The translations under genes and the position numbers were made by a program. From positions 310,001 to 374,000 of the forward strand of contig NZ_FTMX01000001.1 of assembly GCF_900156045.1 (NCBI RefSeq): a DNA stretch of 64,000 nucleotides, read 5' to 3'. Below are positions 41,750-51,440 of the stretch, one piece after another. How positions within the stretch are numbered: position 1 is the first letter of the stretch; each line of letters starts with the position of its first letter. Source of the stretch: Peribacillus simplex. GTDB lineage: Bacteria; Bacillota; Bacilli; Bacillales; DSM-1321. The notes beneath the pieces are model-generated. The model did no database searches. It was not told where the DNA came from and saw only the letters and a list, made by a program, of their open reading frames with translations.

Positions 41750-43358
41750 TGTAAAACCGGCAATGAGAGTCATTTATATACCTATCTTACTGCTATTTGC
41801 CGCTTTTCTTTTCTTGCCGCTTGGCACATTGTTCGTCCGTTCTTTTGAAACGGCTGATGGAATCAATCTCTCGAACTATCTAACGGTCCTTTCGAATGCA
41901 GAGCTGATGAAGTCGTTTGGAAACAGCGTGAAAATTTCGGGTCTCACAGCCGTCATTACGACCATTTTAGCCTTTTTCCTGGCCTATTCCATCCATTGCA
42001 CCCGATTATATAGGCCGTTAAAAAGTGTAATTAAAACTGGGATCCTAATTCCAATGCTGCTGCCGACAATCACATTCGGGTTTGCGATCATCTACTCTTT
42101 CGGCAATCAAGGTATCATAACGAAGATTTTTGGAAGGAATCTATTCGATATATACGGATTTAATGGATTATTGATAGGTTATGTGATTTATACATTGCCA
42201 TCAGCTTTTCTACTCATTAATAATGCCTTCAAGTACATGGATAAAAAGTTCATCATCGTTTCAAAATTAATGGGTGACGGAACGATAAGAAGTTTCATGA
42301 ATACGATCATACGGCCATTGGCGGGAACTTTGGGTGGAGCTTTTGTACTTTCCTTCATCTTGAGCTTTACCGATTTTGGGATACCGGCTTCGGTCGGCGG
42401 GACTTACTCCGTTGTTGCGACGCAACTGTATCAAGTCATGCTGGGTTCAATCCCTGATTTCAATAATGGTGCAGTGATTGCCATTCTCATGCTCATTCCG
42501 GTAGTATTCAGTGTTTTCCTATTAAACTATCTCGAAAAACTGAACTTTCATTATGACAAGTTCAGCGATATCGAATTGACGCAGCATAAAGGGAGGGATA
42601 TATGTTTTGGGGGTATCTCGCTGCTGGTCTTATTAGGGATGCTTTCAGTATTTGCGGTCATGTTCATTGCACCATTTTTAACTAGTTTCCCTTACGACCT
42701 CTCGTTCACCTTAAAGCACTTTATCGACACATTCCAATCGAGCGATTTAACGGCAGTCTATAAAAACTCCTTATTCGTCGCCTTGATGACGGCCGTACTG
42801 GGAACGTTCATCGCCTTTAGCTCGGCTGTTTTGAATGTCCGGACGCCCCTTAAGGGGAAATCGTCAATGGATGTCATTTCGATGTTGACGAATACAGTAC
42901 CGGGAATGGTGTTGGGTTTATCGTATTTGCTGCTGTTCAACGGCAGCAGCTGGAAGGGGACCTTTGCCATCATCATTCTATGTAACATGGTCCATTTCTT
43001 TACGACACCCTATTTAATGGCGAAGAACGCTTTATCCAAAATGAACCCTGCTTGGGAAACCACAGGGAATCTATTGGGGGATAGCTGGATCAGGACAATC
43101 TATCGTGTCATCTTGCCTAACTCGGCATCCACGGTCATCGAGATGTTCAGCTACTATTTCATCAATAGTATGGTGACGATCAGCGGAATCATCTTTTTGG
43201 TCACCGCCCAAACCACATTAGTGGCCAGTAAAATTAAAGAGCTTCAGCATTTTGCCAAATTCAATGAAATATTCATCCTGTCTTTACTTATCTTTTTTAC
43301 AAATCTAGTCGTGAAACTGCTTTGTGATCATTATCAAAAACGACAATTCAAACATTAA
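41742..43358 (+). CDS. Fused (double) ABC permease for 2-aminoethylphosphonate
   Basis: A 538-residue membrane protein with about 12 helices made of two permease modules in one chain, each with its own coupling loop (first ~residue 160-185, KLMGDGTIRSFMNTIIRPL; second ~435-460, NLLGDSWIRTIYRVILPN). This corresponds to PhnU and PhnV of Salmonella joined together, and resembles the ferric-iron (FbpB-type) double permease layout. ATG 41742 overlaps the ATPase stop, indicating coupled translation. Substrate assignment comes from the phnW-phnX neighbours. Confidence 0.85.
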   Translation: MPDVKPAMRVIYIPILLLFAAFLFLPLGTLFVRSFETADGINLSNYLTVLSNAELMKSFGNSVKISGLTAVITTILAFFLAYSIHCTRLYRPLKSVIKTGILIPMLLPTITFGFAIIYSFGNQGIITKIFGRNLFDIYGFNGLLIGYVIYTLPSAFLLINNAFKYMDKKFIIVSKLMGDGTIRSFMNTIIRPLAGTLGGAFVLSFILSFTDFGIPASVGGTYSVVATQLYQVMLGSIPDFNNGAVIAILMLIPVVFSVFLLNYLEKLNFHYDKFSDIELTQHKGRDICFGGISLLVLLGMLSVFAVMFIAPFLTSFPYDLSFTLKHFIDTFQSSDLTAVYKNSLFVALMTAVLGTFIAFSSAVLNVRTPLKGKSSMDVISMLTNTVPGMVLGLSYLLLFNGSSWKGTFAIIILCNMVHFFTTPYLMAKNALSKMNPAWETTGNLLGDSWIRTIYRVILPNSASTVIEMFSYYFINSMVTISGIIFLVTAQTTLVASKIKELQHFAKFNEIFILSLLIFFTNLVVKLLCDHYQKRQFKH

Positions 43359-43371
43359 TGAGGGGGATATT

Positions 43372-44364
43372 ATGTTTAAAACGATGAAGATAGCCTTACT
43401 GTCTCTAGTTGCTTTAGGTTTGGTATTTGCATTGGTGGGCCGTAACAGCGGCAAAGCGGATGAAGAAAAGGTGGTCATTTATACGAATGGTGATGAAGAA
43501 GCCACTGCAGCAATGGAGACTTCCCTGAAAGATGCCGGATACGAAGGGAAATATGTCCTTCAATCATTAGGCACATCTGAATTAGGAGGGAAACTGCTGG
43601 CAGAAGGCGCTGAAATCGAGGCCGATGTCGTGACGATGAGTTCCTATTTCATCGAAAGTGCCCAAGATCAGCACTCCATGTTTAAGGACCTGTCATTCAG
43701 TACAAAAGCATTGGAACAACATCCTGCCTATTATACGCCGATTTTGGCAAATACCGGTTCCGTTTTTGTGAATACGGAAGTTCTCAAACAAAAAGGCCTG
43801 CCGATGCCTACCACGATTAAGGATTTAACAAAGCCGGAATATAAAGGGCTCGTTTCAATTCCTAACATCCTGGACTCTTCAACAGGGTGGCTGTTAGTTC
43901 AAGCAATAATCAGTCAATACGGTGACGCAGAAGGGAAAAAGGTTCTTCATGACCTAATAGCAAATAGCGGTCCGCATCTTGAGAGCTCAGGTTCAGGTCC
44001 AATCAATAAAGTGCAAGCAGGGGAAGTGGCTGCCGGTTTTGGTTTACGCTATCAGGCCGTGATGGCTAAAGAGTCGGGCTTACCGATCAAGTTTGTCGAT
44101 CCGATTGAGGGGAATTTCTCCTACACGGAATCCGTAGCTGTCGTGAATAAAGATAATGAAGCTAAAACAAATTTAGCGATGAAAATGGCAGAAACGATCA
44201 GTAAAGATGCTAGAGAAGAACTGTTGGAACATTACCCGGTCGCACTTTATGAAGGTGAAAAGGTAACGGAAAAGAACAAACCGGCCCACCCTAAGAAATT
44301 CAAGCAGCCCCTAACGGTCGAATTATTAAAACAGCATCAAGAGTTCTTTAAATCAGCACAATGA
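43372..44364 (+). CDS. Periplasmic-type binding protein for 2-aminoethylphosphonate (PhnS-like)
   Basis: A 330-residue extracellular solute-binding protein of the iron/AEP-type class. An N-terminal hydrophobic signal (TMKIALLSLVALGLVFALVGR) resembles a lipoprotein signal, but where L-V-G-C is expected the sequence is L-V-G-R: codon CGT at 43441-43443 is one base from TGT Cys. The mature part shows VVIYTNGDEEATAAMETSLK, LANTGSVFVNTEVL and GFGLRYQAVMAKESGLP. ATG 43372 follows GAGGGGGAT. In a Gram-positive cell the receptor normally needs a lipid anchor, so this form may be secreted, retained by an uncleaved signal, or reflect a mutation or sequencing error. Confidence 0.85.
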   Translation: MFKTMKIALLSLVALGLVFALVGRNSGKADEEKVVIYTNGDEEATAAMETSLKDAGYEGKYVLQSLGTSELGGKLLAEGAEIEADVVTMSSYFIESAQDQHSMFKDLSFSTKALEQHPAYYTPILANTGSVFVNTEVLKQKGLPMPTTIKDLTKPEYKGLVSIPNILDSSTGWLLVQAIISQYGDAEGKKVLHDLIANSGPHLESSGSGPINKVQAGEVAAGFGLRYQAVMAKESGLPIKFVDPIEGNFSYTESVAVVNKDNEAKTNLAMKMAETISKDAREELLEHYPVALYEGEKVTEKNKPAHPKKFKQPLTVELLKQHQEFFKSAQ

Positions 44365-44389
44365 TAAATACAGTGAGGAGTGAAGGAAA

Positions 44390-45484
44390 ATGAATACATA
44401 TAAACTTTTAACGCCTGGACCGCTGACCACTACAAGTACGGTGAAACAGGAAATGCTTGTTGACCGCTGTACGTGGGAAAATGATTATAAAGAAATCACG
44501 CAAAAAATCAGAGCCCAGCTTCTTGAATTGGCATATGCTGCGAACGGGGAATATACGGCTGTACTTATGCAGGGAAGCGGATCGTTTGTTGTAGAATCAG
44601 TGCTGACGACTGCACTTTCAAAATCCGATAAAGTGCTGATCATAACGAATGGCGCATATGGAAAAAGGATTGTGAAAATGGCCGAGTGCATCGGACTGAA
44701 TCATGTGGAATATGGCGTTGAGTACAATGAATTTCCAAAGGAGACTGAAATCCGGAACATTTTACTGGATGATAGTGACATTACACATATTGCAATGGTT
44801 CATTGTGAAACGACGACAGGGATGTTAAATCCGATAGAAATGGTTGCTGAGATATCAAAGGAACAAGGGAAAACCTTGATCATTGATGCGATGAGCAGCT
44901 TTGGCGGAGTGGACATGAATGTACCTGAACTCGGAATTGATTATTTGATCAGTAGTGCAAATAAATGCATTCAAGGAATCCCTGGTTTTGGTTTCGTCAT
45001 TGCAAAGCTTGATAAATTGTTGGCTTGTGAAGGCAATGCCCGCAGTTTGTCCCTGGATTTATATGATCAGTGGAAAGAGATGGACAAGGATGGGAAATGG
45101 CGTTTCACATCTCCTACACATGTAGTGGCCGCGTTTGCTAAAGCGTTGGAAGAATTAACGGAAGAAGGCGGCATTCCAGCCAGATTCGCCCGCTATAAAA
45201 ATAATAATGATAGGCTGAGGGAGCTGATGGGTAATTTGGGCATTCAGGCATATATCTCACCTGATAGACAATCACCCATCATTACAACATTCCTTTTTCC
45301 TGATGAAACCTTTAATTTTGGGGACTTCTACAATTTTATCAAAGAGAGGGGTTACGTAATATACCCTGGAAAGCTGACTGACATAGATACATTCCGAATC
45401 GGCAATATTGGTGAAATCCATGAAGAAGATATCGAGGAACTTGGCAGGATCGTGGAAAAATATATGAAAGTGGTGACAGTATGA
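44390..45484 (+). CDS. phnW: 2-aminoethylphosphonate-pyruvate transaminase PhnW
   Basis: A 364-residue PLP enzyme converting 2-aminoethylphosphonate plus pyruvate to phosphonoacetaldehyde plus alanine. N-terminus LLTPGPLTTTSTVK, nucleotide-binding LMQGSGSFVVES, DAMSSFGG with PLP-contact Asp (166-173) and the Schiff-base Lys192 in SSANKCIQGIPGFGF are the class V aminotransferase features. GTGAGGAGTGAAGG precedes the ATG. It overlaps phnX by four bases (ATGA). Alanine produced here could feed the alanine dehydrogenase-like enzyme nearby (inference). Confidence 0.95.
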   Translation: MNTYKLLTPGPLTTTSTVKQEMLVDRCTWENDYKEITQKIRAQLLELAYAANGEYTAVLMQGSGSFVVESVLTTALSKSDKVLIITNGAYGKRIVKMAECIGLNHVEYGVEYNEFPKETEIRNILLDDSDITHIAMVHCETTTGMLNPIEMVAEISKEQGKTLIIDAMSSFGGVDMNVPELGIDYLISSANKCIQGIPGFGFVIAKLDKLLACEGNARSLSLDLYDQWKEMDKDGKWRFTSPTHVVAAFAKALEELTEEGGIPARFARYKNNNDRLRELMGNLGIQAYISPDRQSPIITTFLFPDETFNFGDFYNFIKERGYVIYPGKLTDIDTFRIGNIGEIHEEDIEELGRIVEKYMKVVTV

Positions 45485-46296
45485 ATAAGGTAGAGGGAAT
45501 CATTTTGGATTGGGCTGGAACAGCTGTGGATTTTGGATGTTTTGCACCAGTGAATGTTTTTGTGGATATTTTTAAGAATGCTGGACTGGACGTGACGATG
45601 GAGGAAGCCAGAGCTCCGATGGGCATGCTGAAAATCGACCATATTCGTGCGATGCTGACCATGCCAAGGATATCTTCATTATGGGTAGAACAATACGGAA
45701 GGCCATTCAATGAGGAAGACGTTGAAAAACTATATGCTGAATTCGAACCGGCACTGATGATGTCATTGGCGGATTATACAGATCCAATACCAGGGGTTAT
45801 CGAGACAGTGGAAGTGTTAAGAAACCGTGGCCTGAAGATTGGGTCGACAACTGGTTATACGGATACAATGATGGAGGTCGTCGTAGCAAATGCTTTGAAA
45901 AAAGGGTATCGGCCGGATTTCCATGTCACCCCGGATGCAACCCATTCGATTGGAAGGCCTTACCCTTACATGATATATCGGAATATGGAAAAATTGAAGT
46001 TAACCGCATCATGGAAGGTAGTGAAGGTAGGTGATACCATTTCCGATATGCAAGAGGGAGTCAATGCTGGGGTATGGTCGGTCGGAATCATTGTCGGAAG
46101 CTCCGAGATGGGATTGAGTTTGAATGAGTATACAAGTTTACCAGAACGAGATAAACAAAATCTCATCTCTAAAACGGCAGACACCTTTATGCAAAACGGG
46201 GCAGACTTCACCATCAAAACGATCGAAGAACTGCCTGAACTCATAGATCGAATCAACCTTCTTATACCAGAAGGGAAAAGACCTCGTTCAAGCTAA
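45481..46296 (+). CDS. phnX: Phosphonoacetaldehyde hydrolase PhnX
   Basis: A 271-residue HAD-superfamily enzyme that cleaves the C-P bond of phosphonoacetaldehyde to acetaldehyde and phosphate. The nucleophile is Asp10 in IILDWAGTAVDFG, the Schiff-base Lys51 is in APMGMLKIDHIRAM, and the metal/phosphate end motif is VVKVGDTISDMQEG. It is translationally coupled to phnW. The operon ends at a strong terminator. Acetaldehyde-handling genes are not visible next door. Confidence 0.95.
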   Translation: MNKVEGIILDWAGTAVDFGCFAPVNVFVDIFKNAGLDVTMEEARAPMGMLKIDHIRAMLTMPRISSLWVEQYGRPFNEEDVEKLYAEFEPALMMSLADYTDPIPGVIETVEVLRNRGLKIGSTTGYTDTMMEVVVANALKKGYRPDFHVTPDATHSIGRPYPYMIYRNMEKLKLTASWKVVKVGDTISDMQEGVNAGVWSVGIIVGSSEMGLSLNEYTSLPERDKQNLISKTADTFMQNGADFTIKTIEELPELIDRINLLIPEGKRPRSS

Positions 46297-46311
46297 CATT
46301 CAGTGCCAGAA

Positions 46312-46357
46312 AAGTGCAGCATCTTTCATCCTTGAGTAGGAAAGATGCTGCACTTTT
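46312..46357 (+). terminator. Terminator of the phosphonate operon
   Basis: AAGTGCAGCATCTTTC / GAAAGATGCTGCACTTTTT, a perfect long stem with a ~12-base loop. Confidence 0.92.
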
Positions 46358-46529
46358 TCACTTTTGGACTGATTGTTATCTTGATTCTTTTTATTTCATT
46401 TACAAGGTGAGGATAACTTACGCCATCAATCTTTTCGGTAGATAACCATTCGATAGACCAATAATGATCTGTAGGTCTTATACCGAAAATAGTTGTGTCT
46501 AAATCGTTTTTCATCTTTTTTATAAACAT
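46326..46529 (-). CDS. Doubtful 67-codon frame after the permease gene
   Basis: An open frame (MFIKKMKNDLDTTIFGIRPT...) that starts eight bases after the permease stop and runs into the phosphonate-operon terminator, whose bases encode its last 12 or so codons. There is no convincing ribosome site. Residues ~8-50 (TDHYWSIEWLSTEKIDGVSY) look protein-like, so it may be the remnant of a lost gene. I list it only because nothing else explains this stretch. Confidence 0.2.
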   Translation of the reverse strand: MFIKKMKNDLDTTIFGIRPTDHYWSIEWLSTEKIDGVSYPHLVNEIKRIKITISPKVKKCSIFPTQG

Positions 46530-46536
46530 CGTGACT

Positions 46537-47892
46537 TTATTTTAAATCTACACTATAATTTTCTTCGATTTTCAGTACTGGCGGCTGTTTTTTAAGTCCT
46601 TTTGTCAATACAAGTAAATAAATGAAGCCTATTATTAACCAACTTACTCCAAGTACTTTTGAGTGCGCATCAAGATTCACAAGCAGTAAAATATCAAGAG
46701 CAGCTCCAATGATAGGAACAAATAAATATAAGACAGTTCCTTTTACCGAACGTTCTCTATTTCTAATATAATAATGAGCAATTACTGAAATATTAACACA
46801 AGTGTACGCAAGAAACGCCCCGAAATTAATAAATGATGCTACAAGATCTAAACTTAAAAATAAAGCAAGCAAAGAGACAAAACTGATGATCAGTATATTA
46901 TTTACGGGTGTTCTATATCTCGGATGCAGGGTGCCAAAGAACTTTTCAGGAAACTGTCCGTCTCGCCCCATCGTATAGAGGACTCGTGATGCACTTGCCT
47001 GAGACGACATGGCACTACCCAATACAGCTAGTGCGTACAGCGCAAGATATATGGAGTACATCGCCTTTCCACCAACAAGTTTAATAATTTCGTAGGCAGC
47101 CGAATCAGGATTATTAAATGTGCTATATTCTGGCCATACAAGATACGAGAAATATGAAACACTTGTAAAGATTAAACCGCCACCAAGAGTAATTAAAATA
47201 ACAGCTCGGGGAATTGTTTTCTTAGGGTTCACTGTCTCTTCCGCAAACGCTGTAACTGATTCAAACCCAAGGAAACAAAAGCATAATAATGCTGCTCCGG
47301 CTATTGTATAAGAAAAGGGTTCTTTCGAATTATAGAATGGCTCAAGAGATAAAAGAGTTGCCGTGCTTTCTCCCATAAAAATTTCCTTAATAGAAAAACC
47401 TATAAAGATAAGGATAAAAAGAAAGGCAAAAATCGTTATGAATGCGTTTACATTTGTGGCGATCTTCAATCCTTTAATATTAATAAAAGTGACGAGAATC
47501 AGCATACCTGCAATCCAGATGTAACTTGGAATTGTAGGAAAGGCAGCTGAGAAAAAAATGCCAAATACTAAATAATTCACCATTGGCATAAATAAATAAT
47601 CCATTAAGATCACCCATCCGACAAGAAATCCAACAGAGGGATTGAGCGATTTTTGCGTATAAACATAGGCAGAACCAGAAGATGGAAACGCAATTGCCAT
47701 TTTCCCATAACTGTAAGCAGTAAACATCATTACCACTAGAGCAACTATCATTGCCCCTGGAACAGTGCCGTGGGAAATATTGGCCGCAATACCATACGTA
47801 GTAAAAGCTGTGGTTAACCCCATAAATGAAAAACCAAACAATACAACTGGAATGAGTGTCAGTGTTCTATCCGTTTTTCTTAAATTTGACAT
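46537..47892 (-). CDS. APC-family amino acid permease
   Basis: A 451-residue, twelve-helix permease of the amino acid-polyamine-organocation superfamily. The N-terminal GFSFMGLTTAFTTYGIAANISHGTVPG (~20-47), FPSSGSAYVYTQKSLNPSVGFLVGW (~70-94) and CFLGFESVTAFAEETVNPKKTIPRAVI (~210-236) are family landmarks; the overall look is PuuP/YgaE-like. ATG 47892 follows GAGGAGAG. It lies downstream of an alanine dehydrogenase-like gene on the same strand, with a PucR/AdeR-type activator divergent from that gene, so an amino acid (perhaps alanine) import role is inferred. Confidence 0.82.
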   Translation of the reverse strand: MSNLRKTDRTLTLIPVVLFGFSFMGLTTAFTTYGIAANISHGTVPGAMIVALVVMMFTAYSYGKMAIAFPSSGSAYVYTQKSLNPSVGFLVGWVILMDYLFMPMVNYLVFGIFFSAAFPTIPSYIWIAGMLILVTFINIKGLKIATNVNAFITIFAFLFILIFIGFSIKEIFMGESTATLLSLEPFYNSKEPFSYTIAGAALLCFCFLGFESVTAFAEETVNPKKTIPRAVILITLGGGLIFTSVSYFSYLVWPEYSTFNNPDSAAYEIIKLVGGKAMYSIYLALYALAVLGSAMSSQASASRVLYTMGRDGQFPEKFFGTLHPRYRTPVNNILIISFVSLLALFLSLDLVASFINFGAFLAYTCVNISVIAHYYIRNRERSVKGTVLYLFVPIIGAALDILLLVNLDAHSKVLGVSWLIIGFIYLLVLTKGLKKQPPVLKIEENYSVDLK

Positions 47893-48001
47893 GTGAAACA
47901 CTCTCCTCTTTTACCTGATTTAACCTTTTGTAAGAAATAGGAACAATATTATTAAATCCATGGCTTTTTTAATACGTGGTTTTCTAGAAATTATAAAAAA
48001 G

Positions 48002-48193
48002 TCAGAAAGATGCTAGGGAGCCTACTTTGAATGATCCATGAATTTGTTGTCTTATTTCCCCATTCCTCGTAAGGAATTCCGACTGCAGAATAACAAAGGT
48101 TATTCCTGCAAAAATCTTCTCGCTGGCATCTTTACTGACTCCTGGAATTTCTTTAGTAGCGACTTGTTCAATAACGTTTATACTGATTTCTAA
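48002..48193 (-). pseudogene. Startless open frame between permease and dehydrogenase genes
   Basis: Reading the minus strand from 48193 gives about 63 codons without a stop and without a start codon, beginning LEISINVIEQVATKEIPGVS and continuing KDASEKIFAGITFVIL. The composition is protein-like, and the segment vaguely recalls a small alpha/beta protein. It may be a gene fragment left by deletion. No family was recognised. The remaining bases of the 350-base gap (47893-48241) hold the permease leader only. Confidence 0.25.
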
Positions 48194-48241
48194 TCAATAG
48201 AAATGAAAAGTAGAATATGAGATAAATCTAAGGACGCTTTA

Positions 48242-49363
48242 TTATTTTGACATTAGTAACTCTGTTTTTATATCTGTATAAGGCATGTTATGATTGATCC
48301 CAACTTCGTGATGAACAATATCACCGTTCAAAGTGCTGATACAATTTCTTACTATTACATCATTTTCTACAACCTCTTTCAAACCATTATTCGCAATGTT
48401 CATAATATAGGGGCCGGTTGTCATTAACATCATATTTGTCGAGGTTTGTGGACATAGAGCCGGCATATTCGGGACACAGTAATGTAGGACTTCTTGTTCG
48501 TAGTAAACTGGATCCTCTAAAGTCGTATAACGTGAGGTTTCAATTATACCCGTCCCTGCAATATCAATAATAATAGAATTAGGTTTCATCTTACTGACCA
48601 TCTCTCGTGTAATGAGAGGCTCGGTTACCCCTGGCATCGGATAAATTGTATTAATTAAAACATCACTTTGAATAAGTTCTTCGAACATCATATCTTTATC
48701 CCAACACAAAATGTCCACCTGTGGCAACTGATTGTTCAAATAATCAATGCGTTTCATTGATGCTTCCATGATTGTTACATTCAATCCAAGACCCACAGCA
48801 ACTTGCGCAGTATTGAGTCCAGCATTGCCACCACCAAGTATGAGTACATTGCTCGACGGTAAACCGGCCAGTTTCCGGAGAAGTATTCCTTTTCCACCAT
48901 AACCATATTGAGCATATTTGACTGCTTCAAGCATTGCTAATGTTCCTGCAATTTCACTCATTGGTTTAATCGTAGGTCTAGTCCCATCAGGTAAAACGAT
49001 TAATTCCATTGATAATGAAATTGCTTTTTTATCTAGTAATGCCTGTGTCATTTCATGATTTACATCTTCCGCCAAATGAAACCATGCCATTATCATTTGA
49101 TCTTCTTTAAGAAGGCCGTATTCATAGGGTTGAAGTTCCTTCACTTTAACAACAAATTCTGCCTTCTCATAAATTTCGTCAATCGTGTTTACTATTTTTG
49201 CTCCAGCCAAAACATATTTCTCGTCACAAAAACCACTAGCTTCCCCTGCCATGCTCTGTATTAGTACTTCATGACCATAAGCTGTTAATTTTTTTACCCA
49301 TGTTGGATTTAATCCCACTCTAGTCTCTGCAGTTTTTAATTCTTTAGGAACTCCTACTATCAT
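48242..49363 (-). CDS. Alanine dehydrogenase-like enzyme with altered catalytic loop
   Basis: A 373-residue NAD-dependent amino acid dehydrogenase of the AlaDH/PNT family. Substrate residues correspond to Arg15 (TAETRVGLNP), Lys75 (VVKVKELQPY) and His96 (MAWFHLAED); the NAD fold is ILGGGNAGLNTAQ (~175-187). In standard alanine dehydrogenase the catalytic Asp270 lies in a DQGG motif; here that segment reads IIIDIAGTGIIETS, one residue shorter, with Asp267 and no DQGG. Either Asp267 takes over or substrate and chemistry differ. GGAGAATGA precedes the ATG. Divergent PucR-family activator and downstream permease support a catabolic amino-acid pathway. Confidence 0.8.
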   Translation of the reverse strand: MIVGVPKELKTAETRVGLNPTWVKKLTAYGHEVLIQSMAGEASGFCDEKYVLAGAKIVNTIDEIYEKAEFVVKVKELQPYEYGLLKEDQMIMAWFHLAEDVNHEMTQALLDKKAISLSMELIVLPDGTRPTIKPMSEIAGTLAMLEAVKYAQYGYGGKGILLRKLAGLPSSNVLILGGGNAGLNTAQVAVGLGLNVTIMEASMKRIDYLNNQLPQVDILCWDKDMMFEELIQSDVLINTIYPMPGVTEPLITREMVSKMKPNSIIIDIAGTGIIETSRYTTLEDPVYYEQEVLHYCVPNMPALCPQTSTNMMLMTTGPYIMNIANNGLKEVVENDVIVRNCISTLNGDIVHHEVGINHNMPYTDIKTELLMSK

Positions 49364-49799
49364 TGTTCATTCTCCTTTTTAATTGTATTTAATTTATTGA
49401 ACATTCTAAAATCTTACAGGGTAATGACAACCCTTTCATTAGACACGAGGTTAAATTTATATTAGTTTTTTTTTAACCAAGCACTTTTGGTCATTTTGAA
49501 CTTTTATGAATAAGCATTGGTGAAAAAGTGGTGATTTTTCCATTGTTTATCTAATGTTTTAGTCGTTTTAAGTTTTAGTAATCCATCGTTCATGCCCACT
49601 TATAACTAAGGAAAAATGGTGTAAATGGATACCATTATGAAAGATTATCAGGTTGATTAAGGTATTTCATCGAAGCAAGTGACAGAACGCATTACTTGGG
49701 GTTAAACAGGGATGGGGATCCATATTTTGTGGGTTTAGACTTTCTAGTATAGTTATAATAAAATGATACAGCTAACAATTATTAAATGAGGAGGTACAT
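49364..49799. other. Divergent promoter region, AT-rich
   Basis: About 435 bases between the divergent dehydrogenase-like gene and its presumed activator. Poly-T/A stretches are present (e.g. 49462-49477). I could not identify a clear AdeR-type site or a consensus promoter. Confidence 0.45.
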
Positions 49800-51440
49800 A
49801 TGCTTACAGTACAAGATGTTCTTAAGCGCTCACTCTTTTCAAAGACGGAGGTAGTTGCGGGGGCAAACGGGTTGCACCGTCAAGTCAAATGGACACATGT
49901 CCTTGAAATTCCGTTTTTTGATGATACCATCTTTCAGGGAGGGGAACTGATACTCTCCACCGGATTTGGGTTTGAATGGAGAGACTCCTCTAATACATCA
50001 TTTTTGCTAAATCTTATCGAACGAAACGCTTCATGTTTATGTATAGAACTTGGACACCACTTCGAAAAGGTCCCTAAAGAAATGATCGAAATGGCAGATG
50101 AGTATAACTTTCCGATTATTATTTTCAAAGAATTCATAAATTTCGTCGAAATAGCACAGGATCTACATTCGTTTATCATTAATGCTCATCATGAGAAGTT
50201 GGTTACATTAGATTCGATTTCAAGAAAGTTCCATTCATTGTCACTCACTACTCATGGGTTATCAAATATTTTAAAGTTGTTGCAACAGAAGACAGAAGCA
50301 CCAATTATCTATCTTCCAATCGAAGGAACACCTTTTTCGATTCCAGGATTGAAAAATGAATTCATGGAACAGCTACTTCAAACCATTTATGAAGATAAAG
50401 AACACTGGCAAGACCGAATTACAAATGATTCGCCCGTTGAATGGAAGGCACTAAACCATACCATTCTTCTCCAACCGATCGGAGCAATGGATCAAATCTG
50501 GGCGTACCTTGTTATGGTTTTAGATCGTGAATCGGATGAATTTGATTTCCTAATCCTTGATCGTGCTTCTCTAGCAATCTCGCAAGACCTATTGCGCAAA
50601 CATTATTTGGATGAAAAACGATTACGTTTAGAATCTACATGGCTAAATGATTTACTTTATAGACGCATTAATAATGAGGAACAAGCAAGGGGATTTATTT
50701 CGTTAAAATCTAAGCGTGCTTCTATACAATATCGAATTGCAATCGTTGATATCGAAGATGTTCTTCATCCGTCTTCATTAAGTTTATCGGATGAAGAAAA
50801 TGAATCTGCTATTTATCATTATTCTTTAAAAATTCGATCTGGGTTCGCAAAATATTCTTTTACACCCTATATCACATCAGTAAGAAATCAGATTATTGTA
50901 TTAGCTACTGATCTTGGAACTGCCGATTCCTCTAAGGCACGCTTCACGAAAGTGATCAATGCCTTGCTATATGTTAAAGAAGGTGAATCTATCCAAATCC
51001 GTATAGGCGTTGGGCGACAATACCAGTTACTTTTGGATGCTCATACTGGTTATCGAGAAGCGCAGTTAGCTTTAAATTATCGTACGTTTTCAACAAGTGC
51101 CTTTTACGAAGACCTTGGCATCTTTCGGTTGATACAATTAATTCAGCATGATCAAGATACAGCCCATTTTATTGAAGACTATCTCTCTCCTTTAATATCC
51201 TATGATAAGGAATATGGAACGGAATTGCTTATGACTTTAGCAAAATACTTTGAGCTTGATCGCTCAAAGAAGCTTACTGCTCAAAAATTACATGTTGTAA
51301 GACAAACACTCTATCATCGGCTGGAAAAAATAAAAAAGATTCTTGATCTTGACTTTGATATGCCAGAGAACAGATTAAACGTTGAAATGGCTTTGAAAGC
51401 ATATCAACTCATTCAGCAAGTGGGAGTACCTACGAAGTAG
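49800..51440 (+). CDS. PucR/AdeR-type transcriptional activator
   Basis: A 546-residue regulator with an N-terminal PucR ligand domain (residues ~1-125: MLTVQDVLKRSLFSKTEVVAG, HVLEIPFFDDTIFQGGELILSTG), a central GGDEF-like CdaR region (~290-400) and the C-terminal HTH_30 (~480-540: LTAQKLHVVRQTLYHRLEKI). GAGGAGGTACAT precedes ATG 49800. In B. subtilis the PucR-family protein AdeR activates ald; the divergent placement next to an AlaDH-like gene suggests the same logic, although this protein is longer than AdeR as I remember it. Confidence 0.82.
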   Translation: MLTVQDVLKRSLFSKTEVVAGANGLHRQVKWTHVLEIPFFDDTIFQGGELILSTGFGFEWRDSSNTSFLLNLIERNASCLCIELGHHFEKVPKEMIEMADEYNFPIIIFKEFINFVEIAQDLHSFIINAHHEKLVTLDSISRKFHSLSLTTHGLSNILKLLQQKTEAPIIYLPIEGTPFSIPGLKNEFMEQLLQTIYEDKEHWQDRITNDSPVEWKALNHTILLQPIGAMDQIWAYLVMVLDRESDEFDFLILDRASLAISQDLLRKHYLDEKRLRLESTWLNDLLYRRINNEEQARGFISLKSKRASIQYRIAIVDIEDVLHPSSLSLSDEENESAIYHYSLKIRSGFAKYSFTPYITSVRNQIIVLATDLGTADSSKARFTKVINALLYVKEGESIQIRIGVGRQYQLLLDAHTGYREAQLALNYRTFSTSAFYEDLGIFRLIQLIQHDQDTAHFIEDYLSPLISYDKEYGTELLMTLAKYFELDRSKKLTAQKLHVVRQTLYHRLEKIKKILDLDFDMPENRLNVEMALKAYQLIQQVGVPTK

